Shown: positions 16,160 through 23,824, counted from the first letter of the stretch. The stretch: DNA of 64,000 nt from Limimaricola sp. (GCF_016125575.1 NZ_WGLM01000002.1:744001-808000); one strand, 5' to 3'. Numbers and translations: made by a program. The notes: generated from the letters alone by a model not told the origin.

Positions 16160-16364
16160 TCCAATCTCCCCACGCATCGAGTGCCTTCATCAGTGATGCG
16201 GCACGCAACCTCATCGCTCCAACCCCACTCGCAGCCGTCTCGCCCGTTCGCGGAAAGCCACGCATACCCGCAAGCTCCTTTAAGCATCTAAGAAAATCCC
16301 TGGGCACCGCCTGCACCTCTTCAAGCGCGGCCAGGATCGGCGTCGTGATCGCTACCACTTTCAT
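16080..16364 (-). CDS. Possible small overlapping gene
   Basis: A 94-residue frame starting 'MKVVAITTPILAALEEVQAV' that bridges the 161-base gap between the GHKL-nuclease gene and the AAA ATPase gene. It overlaps the former by about 44 bases and the latter by 80. Composition is protein-like (helical, with Trp and Tyr in 'KALDAWGDWNEIYRQVQVWG'), but the long downstream overlap is a warning. If real it would be a small helical partner in the operon. No family is recognised. Confidence 0.4.
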   Translation of the reverse strand: MKVVAITTPILAALEEVQAVPRDFLRCLKELAGMRGFPRTGETAASGVGAMRLRAASLMKALDAWGDWNEIYRQVQVWGVANDQPLPPCRARPE

Positions 16365-18342
16365 CGGCGTCTTCGACGATGACACCTTCCAGAAACTGGC
16401 TATGTTTTTCCTGCAGATATCTGATCGCGGTACTTTCGTCGGCGGAATGCTGCAGATGCTCCTGGAAGAACTGAAGGCGAGCCCGATTTTCCTCGATGAG
16501 TTCGCCCCAGGTCTTTATGCCGACGATATGCCGCGGCCCCCGCGCGATCAGGCGGCGCTCGCGATCTGGACCACTTTCGATCTCATGCTTCGCGAAGTCG
16601 TCATAGGCGTTGGACACCAGCCAGAAGTGCCAGTGCACGCCGTCGACGGTCGAGAACCGCTCGTCTGACGTGACGGCGATTGCGTATTTCTTTGCCTGCG
16701 TGACCTCGTCGGCGCCGATCTTCACCTTCGGCGCCTTGAGCTCGACGATCATGTGCTCAATGTCGTTGGCACGATGCCGTCGCGTAGAGCGCGAAAACAT
16801 CAGGTCGATGATGCCGCGCGCCTTGCCGATCACTTTCACGGGCTCGTCGATCGCGATGTTCGGATCGAGATGGTCGCGATGCTTTTCGAGGACGCGACGG
16901 AGATCCTTGTCGCTCACCCAAAGATTATACTCCTCGCCAAACACCCAGGTATTTTCAGCGAGGATTTTGTGGAGCTGGGTGCGTTCCTTCAACCGGCCTT
17001 TGGTTCCCAGGTCGAAGACGATTGATTCGAGCGCGGAAATGAACTTCAGTCGATCGGCGACAGTTTTGGCGGCGGTGATGATCGCGGAGAGTGTCGTTTC
17101 CTGCAAAAGGTTCGCAAGCTCCTTCTGCTTGCGGGCCGGCAGGTCCAGAACCTCCTTCAGAATGAGCTGCAACTCCTCCGGTCCGCGCTCGATGGCGTTG
17201 CGCAGCATGCGAAGGTGCAGCGCCTTCGCCTTTGCCGAGCTGATGCCGAGATCGGGCGCAAGCTCCTGAACCTGAACCGCAACGATGTCGAACACCTGTC
17301 GCTCGACCTTCTCGACGGCGTTCTGCGGCGTGCCGCGATAGGGATAGACGTCTTCGGCGATCCACTCGTCGACCAAAGATCGCGCCCTTTCCGCCGATTT
17401 GTCGCGGAAATAGTCCTTGATTGTCGTTCGGGCATTTTCGACGGCTGCGCTCAGCAGGGGATCCATCTCCGAGAGCGCAACGCCTTCTTCGTTGTTCAAT
17501 TCCTCGACATAGGTAGATTTCAGATAGGCGGAGAAAGAAAAGCCGGGAATGTGGAAGCGCGTTTCGACCTGATCGAACGGAAAGCCGCTCGCGGAGCAAA
17601 GATAGAGGACTCGCCGCGCATCCGTTCGCCATTCGATGACATGGAGCTCGACATCGTGCCGGGCGCCATCATCCTTTTCGACCGGTGGCAGTGCCACTTT
17701 GTAGTCACTGGCGATGACCTTTTCGGGGTCGAGCCTATGACCGGCGATCGAGATCGACACGCCTCGATAGTTCATCAGGTAGAGCGCGAAGATCTCGTTC
17801 AGGTCCTGAAGGCCATCTTCGCTCTCGAAGGTCTTGAAATCGCGCCGGAGGTCGTCGATTTCGACGATGACCCCCGTTGAGCGCCCGAGCGCTGGCGCTT
17901 CCTCGGTGATGGTGACGTCGGTGAGATCGGCCTCGAGGAGCCGGACCTCGAACGCCTTACGCCCGGACGGATCGTCATAGCAGACCTTCCAGGTGACCGA
18001 CTGGCCGAGGGCGAACGCCTTGTAGCGGCCGCGCCCTTCCTGGCCGTGGATCATGCGGCGGTTGCGTTTGGTCTGGCGGACGTGGCGTTTCCAGGAGCCG
18101 CCGAGATTGCCGAACAGCGCCCGGGCGTCGCCGCGGGAAAATCCGTCACCATTGTCGTAAACGACGATTTTCGACATGCCGCCTGCGAGGTCGTTGTGCG
18201 CGAACTCAACCGATACCTCGGTGGCGTCGCCATCGAGGCTGTTCCACAGCAACTCCGCAAGTGCAGGCACCGGCTTCGCCTTGGTCTGTCGCGCGACGAA
18301 ATCATCTCTTACCGCGACGGATACGTGTTCCTCACCGGCCAT
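16321..18342 (-). CDS. GHKL (MORC/Hsp90-type) ATPase fused to PD-(D/E)XK nuclease
   Basis: A 673-residue protein. N-terminal GHKL ATPase: N-box 'ALAELLWNSLDGDATEV' (Glu30, Asn34), G1 'VYDNGDGFS' (Asp63, Gly65, Gly67), and G2 'HGQEGRGRYKAFALG' (100-114). A transducer-like middle and a helical region follow (about 280-440). The C-terminal part has 'GIIDLMF' (Asp513), 'MIVELKAP' (Glu534, Lys536) and a downstream Gln in 'EVTQAKKYA' (549), the order of a PD-(D/E)XK nuclease core related to DUF4263/Shedu-type domains. Prokaryotic MORC-like ATPases linked to nucleases are known in restriction-like contexts. Here it sits 60 bases after a HEPN gene in a five-gene operon. Likely a DNA- or RNA-clamping ATPase that licenses its own nuclease. 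Confidence 0.82.
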   Translation of the reverse strand: MAGEEHVSVAVRDDFVARQTKAKPVPALAELLWNSLDGDATEVSVEFAHNDLAGGMSKIVVYDNGDGFSRGDARALFGNLGGSWKRHVRQTKRNRRMIHGQEGRGRYKAFALGQSVTWKVCYDDPSGRKAFEVRLLEADLTDVTITEEAPALGRSTGVIVEIDDLRRDFKTFESEDGLQDLNEIFALYLMNYRGVSISIAGHRLDPEKVIASDYKVALPPVEKDDGARHDVELHVIEWRTDARRVLYLCSASGFPFDQVETRFHIPGFSFSAYLKSTYVEELNNEEGVALSEMDPLLSAAVENARTTIKDYFRDKSAERARSLVDEWIAEDVYPYRGTPQNAVEKVERQVFDIVAVQVQELAPDLGISSAKAKALHLRMLRNAIERGPEELQLILKEVLDLPARKQKELANLLQETTLSAIITAAKTVADRLKFISALESIVFDLGTKGRLKERTQLHKILAENTWVFGEEYNLWVSDKDLRRVLEKHRDHLDPNIAIDEPVKVIGKARGIIDLMFSRSTRRHRANDIEHMIVELKAPKVKIGADEVTQAKKYAIAVTSDERFSTVDGVHWHFWLVSNAYDDFAKHEIESGPDRERRLIARGPRHIVGIKTWGELIEENRARLQFFQEHLQHSADESTAIRYLQEKHSQFLEGVIVEDADESGSDHDADPGRA

Positions 18343-18402
18343 TTACCCTCCCAAGCCCATACGCGAGCCAGTTTACACGCCGACCACGCCGAGCGACAAA
18401 GT

Positions 18403-19356
18403 TCAGTACTCGTTGTTGTCATCTTCATATCCGGAATAGTCATCCTCAGGCGCATAATATTCGGCGGCGTCGTAGACTTGCGTCTTCTTGTAGCGATCGC
18501 TCAAGCCAACCACCACGAGACGCGACAGGCCGTTTATCTTGAGCCCGCACGCGACGCATTCGAACCGGTCTGGCAGAAATTCCTGGGTTTCGGTGATCTC
18601 GCCGTCGCTCAGCCGTTGCTGTGGCGCAGAGACCGATTCACCCCAAACGAGTGCCTGGGAGGTGCAGGCGGGACAATCGACGCGATGGCCGGCATGCCGC
18701 GTGGCCCAGACCGCGGCCTGTGTGGTCAGTGTGTTGCGCTCATCGAGAGGCTTGGCGAGCCAGACCTTTTTGTGGGCATCGACTTCGCCCTTAACCGCCT
18801 TCGCGCTGTCGTCGACAGCGGCGGCGATCAATTTCGTCGCTACATTTGCCTCATTCTCCCCAATGAAATCCTCAAGCGTCGCACCCATCGAGGCGAGAAG
18901 AATCTCACAGGTTTGGTAGAAGCGCGGCTGCCACGACGATCCCTTTACCCCGTCGAAGGCAAGCTCGCCGGAATGAAGCTCCGCGTTGCGGCGGCCCGTG
19001 TGTTGGATGCCGAAGCTTTCGTGCTCTTTGGCGAAATCTGGGAGGATGGCAGTGAGCCGCTTGAAGACCTCGCTGACGGCGATAGATTTTGGCGCGAACC
19101 GCTCCTCCGTGGGCGTGAAACCCAGCGCGTGATACAAGCTCGACCAGCTCTTATCGGTGTCCGCGATGAGGGCGGGACTGATATTGGCGAGCGCGGCGCG
19201 GGCGAGAAATTCAAGTGCAAGGCTGGACCATAGGGCATGTTCCCAGTCGTCGCTGCCGAATGCGCTCATATGCTGGATGTAGCGCTCTGCCTTGAGATAG
19301 AGCGCGTCCGGATCGCACGAGGCCGGCGTCGCGCCGGGTGAAATCGACTTCTTCAA
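18403..19356 (-). CDS. HEPN-motif protein with C-terminal zinc ribbon
   Basis: A 317-residue protein beginning at TTG, chosen because GGAGG lies 7 bases upstream and the TTGA overlaps the upstream stop by 4 bases. The only upstream ATG would overlap most of the dioxygenase gene. The N-terminal half is helical, and 'RRNAELHSGE' contains Arg123-Asn124-x3-His128, the R-N-x3-H motif of HEPN ribonucleases. The helices 'WEHALWSSLALEFLARAALA' and 'QTCEILLASMGATLEDFI' fit a HEPN bundle. The C-terminal part has 'CPAC' (228-231) and 'CVAC' (267-270), a four-cysteine zinc ribbon with an insertion, and ends in a very acidic Tyr-rich tail. Likely an RNA-targeting or toxin-like component. The HEPN call is by motif and helix pattern. 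Confidence 0.7.
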   Translation of the reverse strand: MKKSISPGATPASCDPDALYLKAERYIQHMSAFGSDDWEHALWSSLALEFLARAALANISPALIADTDKSWSSLYHALGFTPTEERFAPKSIAVSEVFKRLTAILPDFAKEHESFGIQHTGRRNAELHSGELAFDGVKGSSWQPRFYQTCEILLASMGATLEDFIGENEANVATKLIAAAVDDSAKAVKGEVDAHKKVWLAKPLDERNTLTTQAAVWATRHAGHRVDCPACTSQALVWGESVSAPQQRLSDGEITETQEFLPDRFECVACGLKINGLSRLVVVGLSDRYKKTQVYDAAEYYAPEDDYSGYEDDNNEY

Positions 19357-20009
19357 TGTAGCGCCTCCAGATACACGCGCTCGATCGCCCGGCTTTCGCG
19401 CCCGGGAAGGATCGGGGAACGGGCATGCAGCATCCGCCAATTGTCGATCAGGAGCGTGTCGTGAGTTTGGGCCAGCGACATCTCTGTCGGCGTGCATGTC
19501 GAAAGCCATTCACGAACACGAAGGTCGGCGACTTCGCCGATCCTGCTCGCCGGTTTCAGGAAGACCTCGTCCCAGCGAACCCGCACGACATCTTCGACGG
19601 GCTCGCAAAGGCGCAGGAGCGAGATGGTTCCGTCACGCGGTCTTCGCGGCTTGAAGATGGCGCGCGCCAGAATGTCGAGGGTGACGGCGTCGATAAGGTC
19701 GTACCCGTCGATCAGCAACGTCGGGATGTCTGAATAGCCGGTGACGCAGCGCAAAAGGAGGTATCGCGGTGGCGTGCGCCAGTGGGCGAGATCCGAGTGA
19801 AAAGGGAAAAGATTTAGGCCGAAAATACCGCTATAGCTGTTCGGTGCAGCCTCGCTGAGCGGCACGAGCGTCTGGACGAGTCGATCTTCCCATGGTTCCA
19901 GGGGTTTGCCAAAATCCTCCGCTATCTCGATGATGCTGTCGTTCGGCCTATGACTCCTGAAAAATATGTAGCCGCTTTTGCGGATCTCGTCTCTGATTTC
20001 TAGCGACAT
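19353..20009 (-). CDS. TauD/TfdA-like Fe(II)/2-oxoglutarate dioxygenase (first gene of island operon)
   Basis: A 218-residue protein. 'LFPFHSDLAHWRTPPRYLLL' gives the metal-binding His71-x-Asp73 and the TauD/clavaminate-synthase 'PP-x-Y' strand. 'TLLIDNWRMLHARSPI' gives the distal His195, and an Arg in 'SRAIERVY' (207 or 211) can bind 2-oxoglutarate. It is shorter than TauD (about 280) because of a trimmed N-terminus. The substrate is unknown. As leader of an operon of nuclease and ATPase genes it may modify a nucleic acid, nucleotide or protein rather than taurine-like compounds. The ribosome site is weak. Its stop is shared with the TTG start of the HEPN gene. Confidence 0.75.
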   Translation of the reverse strand: MSLEIRDEIRKSGYIFFRSHRPNDSIIEIAEDFGKPLEPWEDRLVQTLVPLSEAAPNSYSGIFGLNLFPFHSDLAHWRTPPRYLLLRCVTGYSDIPTLLIDGYDLIDAVTLDILARAIFKPRRPRDGTISLLRLCEPVEDVVRVRWDEVFLKPASRIGEVADLRVREWLSTCTPTEMSLAQTHDTLLIDNWRMLHARSPILPGRESRAIERVYLEALH

Positions 20010-20071
20010 TCTTGCACGTGGTGTTTGGCGCGACGCACCGCAACCTCTCCTTTGATCACCATTTTGCCGGG

Positions 20072-20101
20072 AGTGTACAGCGCGTATTCGCGCAGGATCA
20101 A
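20072..20101 (-). promoter_or_regulatory. Putative promoter/operator of the island operon
   Basis: Read on the minus strand, TTGATC (20101-20096) and TACACT (20077-20072) are 18 bases apart, about 60 bases before the dioxygenase start. The spacer contains the perfect inverted repeat GCGCG-AATA-CGCGC (20093-20080), a possible operator. Both hexamers are partial matches. Confidence 0.38.
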
Positions 20102-20216
20102 CGTGCGTAACATGCTGGGGACATTTCCGTCGAAGCGGCAGACAAGAAGTCGGCTGCGGAAAGGCAGCTTTCTGCTTAGATGCCGTGTAGTCCCGACAGT
20201 CCGGTTACGGACCCGA

Positions 20217-20229
20217 AGCGGCCGTTCAT
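20217..20229. repeat. Copy of dispersed motif
   Basis: AGCGGCCGTTCAT shares its first 11 bases with the copy at 12304. Confidence 0.35.
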
Positions 20230-20399
20230 TAACTCTGCGGCGAACTTCTGGAATCCGCCCTAACCCCTCGTTGCCATCTGCCGCCTCATTCCTCCCCCCT
20301 TACGAGCCGCCCTAACGGCCACGCGCCCCTCTCCCGTATCAGCCCCGCAGTGGCCCCGGGGCGGTGGAGGTTTTCGTCTTCCGCCGCCCCGGTCCTGGC

Positions 20400-20696
20400 T
20401 TAGGGCGCGAATGCACCGCTGACGACTTCACCGACGACGCGGCGCGCGGGGGCCGTCATGTATTGCCGGATGTTCCGGGCGAACCACGGGGCGGCAACGG
20501 TTCCGGAAATCTCGTCAAGCGCGCGGCGGCTGCTGTACAGCACAACGATGATCGCCTGCGCCTCGTCAGTGCGGATCAGGCTGCAGCCGCGAAACTCGGG
20601 GTCGGTGACAAGCCCGTTCAGCTCATCGAACTTGCCGGCAAGTTCGTTCCAGTCGGTGTCCGGCCTGATCTCAAGCTGATTGATGACGGCGTGAAT
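20400..20696 (-). CDS. ABM-fold (antibiotic biosynthesis monooxygenase-like) protein, apparent ATT start
   Basis: A coherent 98-residue frame with no ATG, GTG or TTG at a sensible place. 'IHAVINQLEIRPDTDWNELAGKF', 'DPEFRGCSLIRTDEAQAIIVVLYSS' and 'APWFARNIRQYM' read as a dimeric ferredoxin-like ABM-type domain. The position where relatives would have Met is ATT at 20694-20696, and CGGAGGACAAGGCC with a strong GGAGG lies just upstream at 8 bases' spacing. Either a rare ATT start is used or the start codon has been lost by mutation. It follows a broken sulfotransferase gene on the same strand. Function unknown; such folds bind small aromatic or polyketide molecules. Confidence 0.6.
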   Translation of the reverse strand: MHAVINQLEIRPDTDWNELAGKFDELNGLVTDPEFRGCSLIRTDEAQAIIVVLYSSRRALDEISGTVAAPWFARNIRQYMTAPARRVVGEVVSGAFAP

Positions 20697-20710
20697 GGCC
20701 TTGTCCTCCG

Positions 20711-20915
20711 TCAGGCGGCGCTGCTGTCGGCGGGCGGGGCAATGTCGGGCTCACCACCGAACTTCGCCCAGAATTCGTCGCGCTCATTGCTGCGCGGGAT
20801 TGCCCATCACCTCGACCATCTTGTGGCAGGGCCCGAACCCCAGTTGTTCCAGTGCGATTTTGGTCGAAAGGGTACCTGTCCGGCCAAAGCCGGTTCCGAT
20901 CACTTTGAGTGACAT
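20711..20915 (-). pseudogene. Truncated, frameshifted sulfotransferase-family gene
   Basis: From the ATG at 20915 the frame reads 'MSLKVIGTGFGRTGTLSTKI' and continues to '..FGPCHKMVEVMGNPAQQ' before a stop at 20784. This closely matches the N-terminus of the intact sulfotransferase at 27288 ('MALQVIGAGFGRTGTHSLKL'). After a frame change the sequence continues about 25 codons ('DEFWAKFGGEPD') to a stop at 20711, and the remaining roughly 150 residues of the family are missing. It is a deletion remnant, 98 bases from the divergent LysR gene. Confidence 0.75.
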
Positions 20916-21013
20916 GTGCTGTTCCTTTTGCGATGCTGGTCCCGTGTCCTTCGGGACCGATCACAGGTTCGCCCGCAGAACGGCCCCTGTCCAACGAAGA
21001 GCATGCAGGTCGG

Positions 21014-22003
21014 ATGAACAGAATTAACTTGTCGCGTATCGACTTGAATCTCCTCGTGACTTTCGAGGCGCTGATGGATCTTGGCAGCGTGACGCTTGCG
21101 GCAGAGCGGGTGGGGCGAACCCCCTCGGCGGTCAGCCATGCGCTGGCGCGGCTGCGCGAGCAGGTGGGCGACCCGCTGATGGTCAAGGTCGGCGGCAGGA
21201 TGCAGCCAAGCCCCTTCGCGCTGAGCCTGATCGAGGATATCCGGCCCCTTCTGCGCGGGATCGAGAAGGTCATCACCCCGCCCGCCGCGTTCGATCCGGC
21301 GACCAGCACCCGCACCTTCCGGCTGGCGATGCCGGCCTTTCCAACCCTTGTTGCCCGGATCATGGAACGCGTCGCGCAAGATGCGCCGGGGGTTGAACTG
21401 GAATGGCTCGGCGTTGGTCCGCTTACCACCAACGAGGTCAGGCAAGAGCGGGTCGATATCGCTATTGTCGCACCGGGAACCGCGCTTGTGGACGGTCTTG
21501 ATGGCTGGATTTCGCCCCCGACGCAGCGGCTGTCCTTCGCCCGCAAGGACCATCCGGCGCTTGAGAACTGGGGCATGGAGGCATGGCTGGCCTATCCGCA
21601 TGTCGTTATAGGCATCGGCGGGGCGGCCCGTCAGACCGTTCAGGAAGCTGTCGAGCGTGACGGGTTGCAGCGCCGGGTCGGTGCGCGCCTGTCCGAATTT
21701 GCCGGTGTCGCGCCGCTTCTGGCGCGTAGCGATCATCTGGGGACGTTCGCACCGATCGGGGTCGCGGAGGATGCGGTGACATTCGGGCTGGTCTTTCTGG
21801 AGCCACCGATCCACATGCCGCCGATCCGGTTTCCGATCGTCTGGAATGGTCGCCTCGCAAATGATCCTGCAATCATGTGGTTACGCAAGACGGTGATCGA
21901 GGCCTATGAGCACACGGCAGCCAAGATCGACGCCATCATTGCTTCGGTAGATATCGTGCGCCCGGTATTGCGCCGCCCAGTTGGTGACACGGACGGCGGA
22001 TAA
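21014..22003 (+). CDS. LysR-family transcriptional regulator
   Basis: A 329-residue protein from the ATG at 21014, with AGGTCGG upstream. The N-terminal winged helix is the family pattern: 'IDLNLLVTFEALMDLGSVTLAAERVGRTPSAVSHALARLREQ' cut by 'GDPLMVKVGGRMQPSPFA'. The rest is the NodD/PcpR-like periplasmic-binding-fold effector domain. It is likely to control neighbouring aromatic or amide catabolic genes and responds to a small molecule. It is divergent from the ABM/sulfotransferase remnants and 180 bases upstream of the amidase on the same strand. The ligand is unknown. Confidence 0.9.
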   Translation: MNRINLSRIDLNLLVTFEALMDLGSVTLAAERVGRTPSAVSHALARLREQVGDPLMVKVGGRMQPSPFALSLIEDIRPLLRGIEKVITPPAAFDPATSTRTFRLAMPAFPTLVARIMERVAQDAPGVELEWLGVGPLTTNEVRQERVDIAIVAPGTALVDGLDGWISPPTQRLSFARKDHPALENWGMEAWLAYPHVVIGIGGAARQTVQEAVERDGLQRRVGARLSEFAGVAPLLARSDHLGTFAPIGVAEDAVTFGLVFLEPPIHMPPIRFPIVWNGRLANDPAIMWLRKTVIEAYEHTAAKIDAIIASVDIVRPVLRRPVGDTDGG

Positions 22004-22183
22004 GGCGCCAATCATCGGCTTGAGATCGGGCCGGCCCGGCGGCATCAAGGGCATTCGTGTTGGTTGTGGGCGAAGGGTTCTCGAAGGCGACGTCACCGCC
22101 GGCGTCGCGGAGTAGCCGTGCGGATATGAGGCGCGGGCACTGTGAGGCTGACGACGGCCCATGCCATTGGAAGATGAGGACAA

Positions 22184-23824
22184 ATGACTGAAAAGCTGAC
22201 TCCTGCCGAGATCGCGGCGGCCGAACGCGTTGCCGGCGTCACCTATACCGAGGCCGAACGCGGGCAGATTTGCGAGGCGATCGAGGGGCAGATCCTGTCG
22301 GCGGTGGCGCGGCGCAAATCGAGCTTCCGCAATGACGAGCCGCCCGCCACCCGCTTTGATCCCCGCCTGCCCGGTTTCGTCATGCCCGTGGCAGAGAGGG
22401 TGCAGTTGCGCGATGCAGCCCCAGGTGCATTGCCGGATGATCCCGAAGACATCGCCTTTGCGCCGGTGACGCAGCTTTCAGGCTGGATCGCCAACGGTGC
22501 GCTGTCCAGCCGACGTCTGACCGAGATCTACCTCGACCGGATCGCGGCGCTGAACCCCAGACTGTTCTGCTTTGCCACGGTGGCCGCTGACCGCGCCTTG
22601 ACCGAGGCTGACCAGGCCGATCGCCTACTGGCTGGCGGCACCTATCTGGGCCCGCTTCATGGTATTCCCTATGGTCTGAAGGACCTGTTCGATACAGAGG
22701 GGATCGTGACGGCGTGGGGCGCCGAGCCCTATCGTGACAGAGTGCCGGAAAATGACGCTGCGGTTGTCGAGCGGCTGCGGGCCGCTGGTGCGGTGCTGTT
22801 GGGCAAGACGGCCGTGGGTGCGTTGGCCTATGGCGATGTCTGGTATGGCGGCACGACGCGCAATCCGTGGAACCTGAATGAAGGGTCGGGCGGGTCATCG
22901 GCCGGCTCGGCCTCTGCCACGGCGGCGGGGCTTTGCGGCTTTGCGATCGGCACCGAAACGCTGGGCTCGATCACCAACCCCAGCCACCGCTGCGGCACGA
23001 CGGGTCTGCGCCCGACCTTCGGCCGGATTTCACGCCGGGGGGCGATGGCGCTTTGCCCCTCACTCGACAAAGTCGGGCCCATCTGCCGCAGCGTCGAGGA
23101 TACCGCGCTGGTACTGGCCGCGCTGAACGGCCACGATCCGCTTGACCGCGGCTCGATCGCGGCGACCTTTGCCTTCGACGCGACGGCCGGGATCGCGGGC
23201 CTGCGCCTTGGCTACCTGCCCGACGCTTTCGGCGAGGGTGCGACGGAAGTGGATCATGCCGCACTGGCCGCGGCAAAGGCGCTGGGAATTGATGTGATCG
23301 AGGTGCGGCTGCCTGATCTGCCTTACCAATCGCTGTTCAACACCGTCAGCGCCGAGGCGGCGGCCATGTTCGAGGACCTGACGCTGAGCGATCTTGACGA
23401 TACGCTGACATGGCAGGACGCCGGCGCTTGGCCCAACATGTTCCGGATGGCGCGGTTCCTGTCAGCGGTCGACCATGTCCAGCTTGACCGGCTGCGATAC
23501 CGCGTGATGCTGGCGCTTGATGCGGCTTTCAGGGGTGTTGATGCGCTGATCGGGCCGTTCGATACCGGGCCGATGCTTATCGCATCGAACTTTACCGGGC
23601 ATCCCTGTCTGCACCTGCGGGCGGGCTTCTTGCAAAGCCGCACGCGGGCCCGAACGACGTTGGGCGGTGGCAAGGCCATCGAAGCAGAAGGACCGTTGTT
23701 TCGCGTACCGCAGGGTATTTCGCTTTGGGGCAGGCTGTTCGATGAAGGCAAGATCCTGCAGCTTGGACTTGCGCTGGAAGAGGCGTTGGGTGTTGCGGCC
23801 GAACGGCCGGGTCTCGCCGGCTGA
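22184..23824 (+). CDS. Amidase signature family hydrolase
   Basis: A 546-residue protein. It carries the amidase signature Ser-cisSer-Lys triad: catalytic Lys in 'YGLKDLFDTEG', the Gly/Ser-rich 'GSGGSSAGSASATAAGLCGFAIGTET' (broken here as GSGGSSAGSASATAAG then LCGFAIGTET), and 'GTTGLRPTFGRISRRG'. The N-terminal 80 residues are an extra helical region ('TPAEIAAAERVAGV') seen in some longer amidases. It hydrolyses a carboxamide to acid plus ammonia; the substrate is unknown. It follows a LysR gene and ends 21 bases before the convergent pobA. The C-terminal 'FTGHPCLHLRAGF' fits the family. Confidence 0.9.
   Translation: MTEKLTPAEIAAAERVAGVTYTEAERGQICEAIEGQILSAVARRKSSFRNDEPPATRFDPRLPGFVMPVAERVQLRDAAPGALPDDPEDIAFAPVTQLSGWIANGALSSRRLTEIYLDRIAALNPRLFCFATVAADRALTEADQADRLLAGGTYLGPLHGIPYGLKDLFDTEGIVTAWGAEPYRDRVPENDAAVVERLRAAGAVLLGKTAVGALAYGDVWYGGTTRNPWNLNEGSGGSSAGSASATAAGLCGFAIGTETLGSITNPSHRCGTTGLRPTFGRISRRGAMALCPSLDKVGPICRSVEDTALVLAALNGHDPLDRGSIAATFAFDATAGIAGLRLGYLPDAFGEGATEVDHAALAAAKALGIDVIEVRLPDLPYQSLFNTVSAEAAAMFEDLTLSDLDDTLTWQDAGAWPNMFRMARFLSAVDHVQLDRLRYRVMLALDAAFRGVDALIGPFDTGPMLIASNFTGHPCLHLRAGFLQSRTRARTTLGGGKAIEAEGPLFRVPQGISLWGRLFDEGKILQLGLALEEALGVAAERPGLAG

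Larger units (their letters stand above)
20010..20399. other. Non-coding stretch at the right end of the island
   Basis: No gene is supported in these 390 bases. It holds the putative operon promoter at 20072-20101 and a copy of the dispersed motif at 20217. I found no copy of the tRNA-Thr 3' end here, so the right attachment site, if any, is not visible. Confidence 0.55.

Noticed and set aside
10596-20399. Prophage
   Set aside because: Apart from the short recombinase there are no capsid, terminase, tail, lysis or phage replication genes.
20364-20912. 182-codon plus-strand frame over the ABM and sulfotransferase remnants
   Set aside because: The minus strand reads as recognisable protein there; the plus frame has shadow composition.
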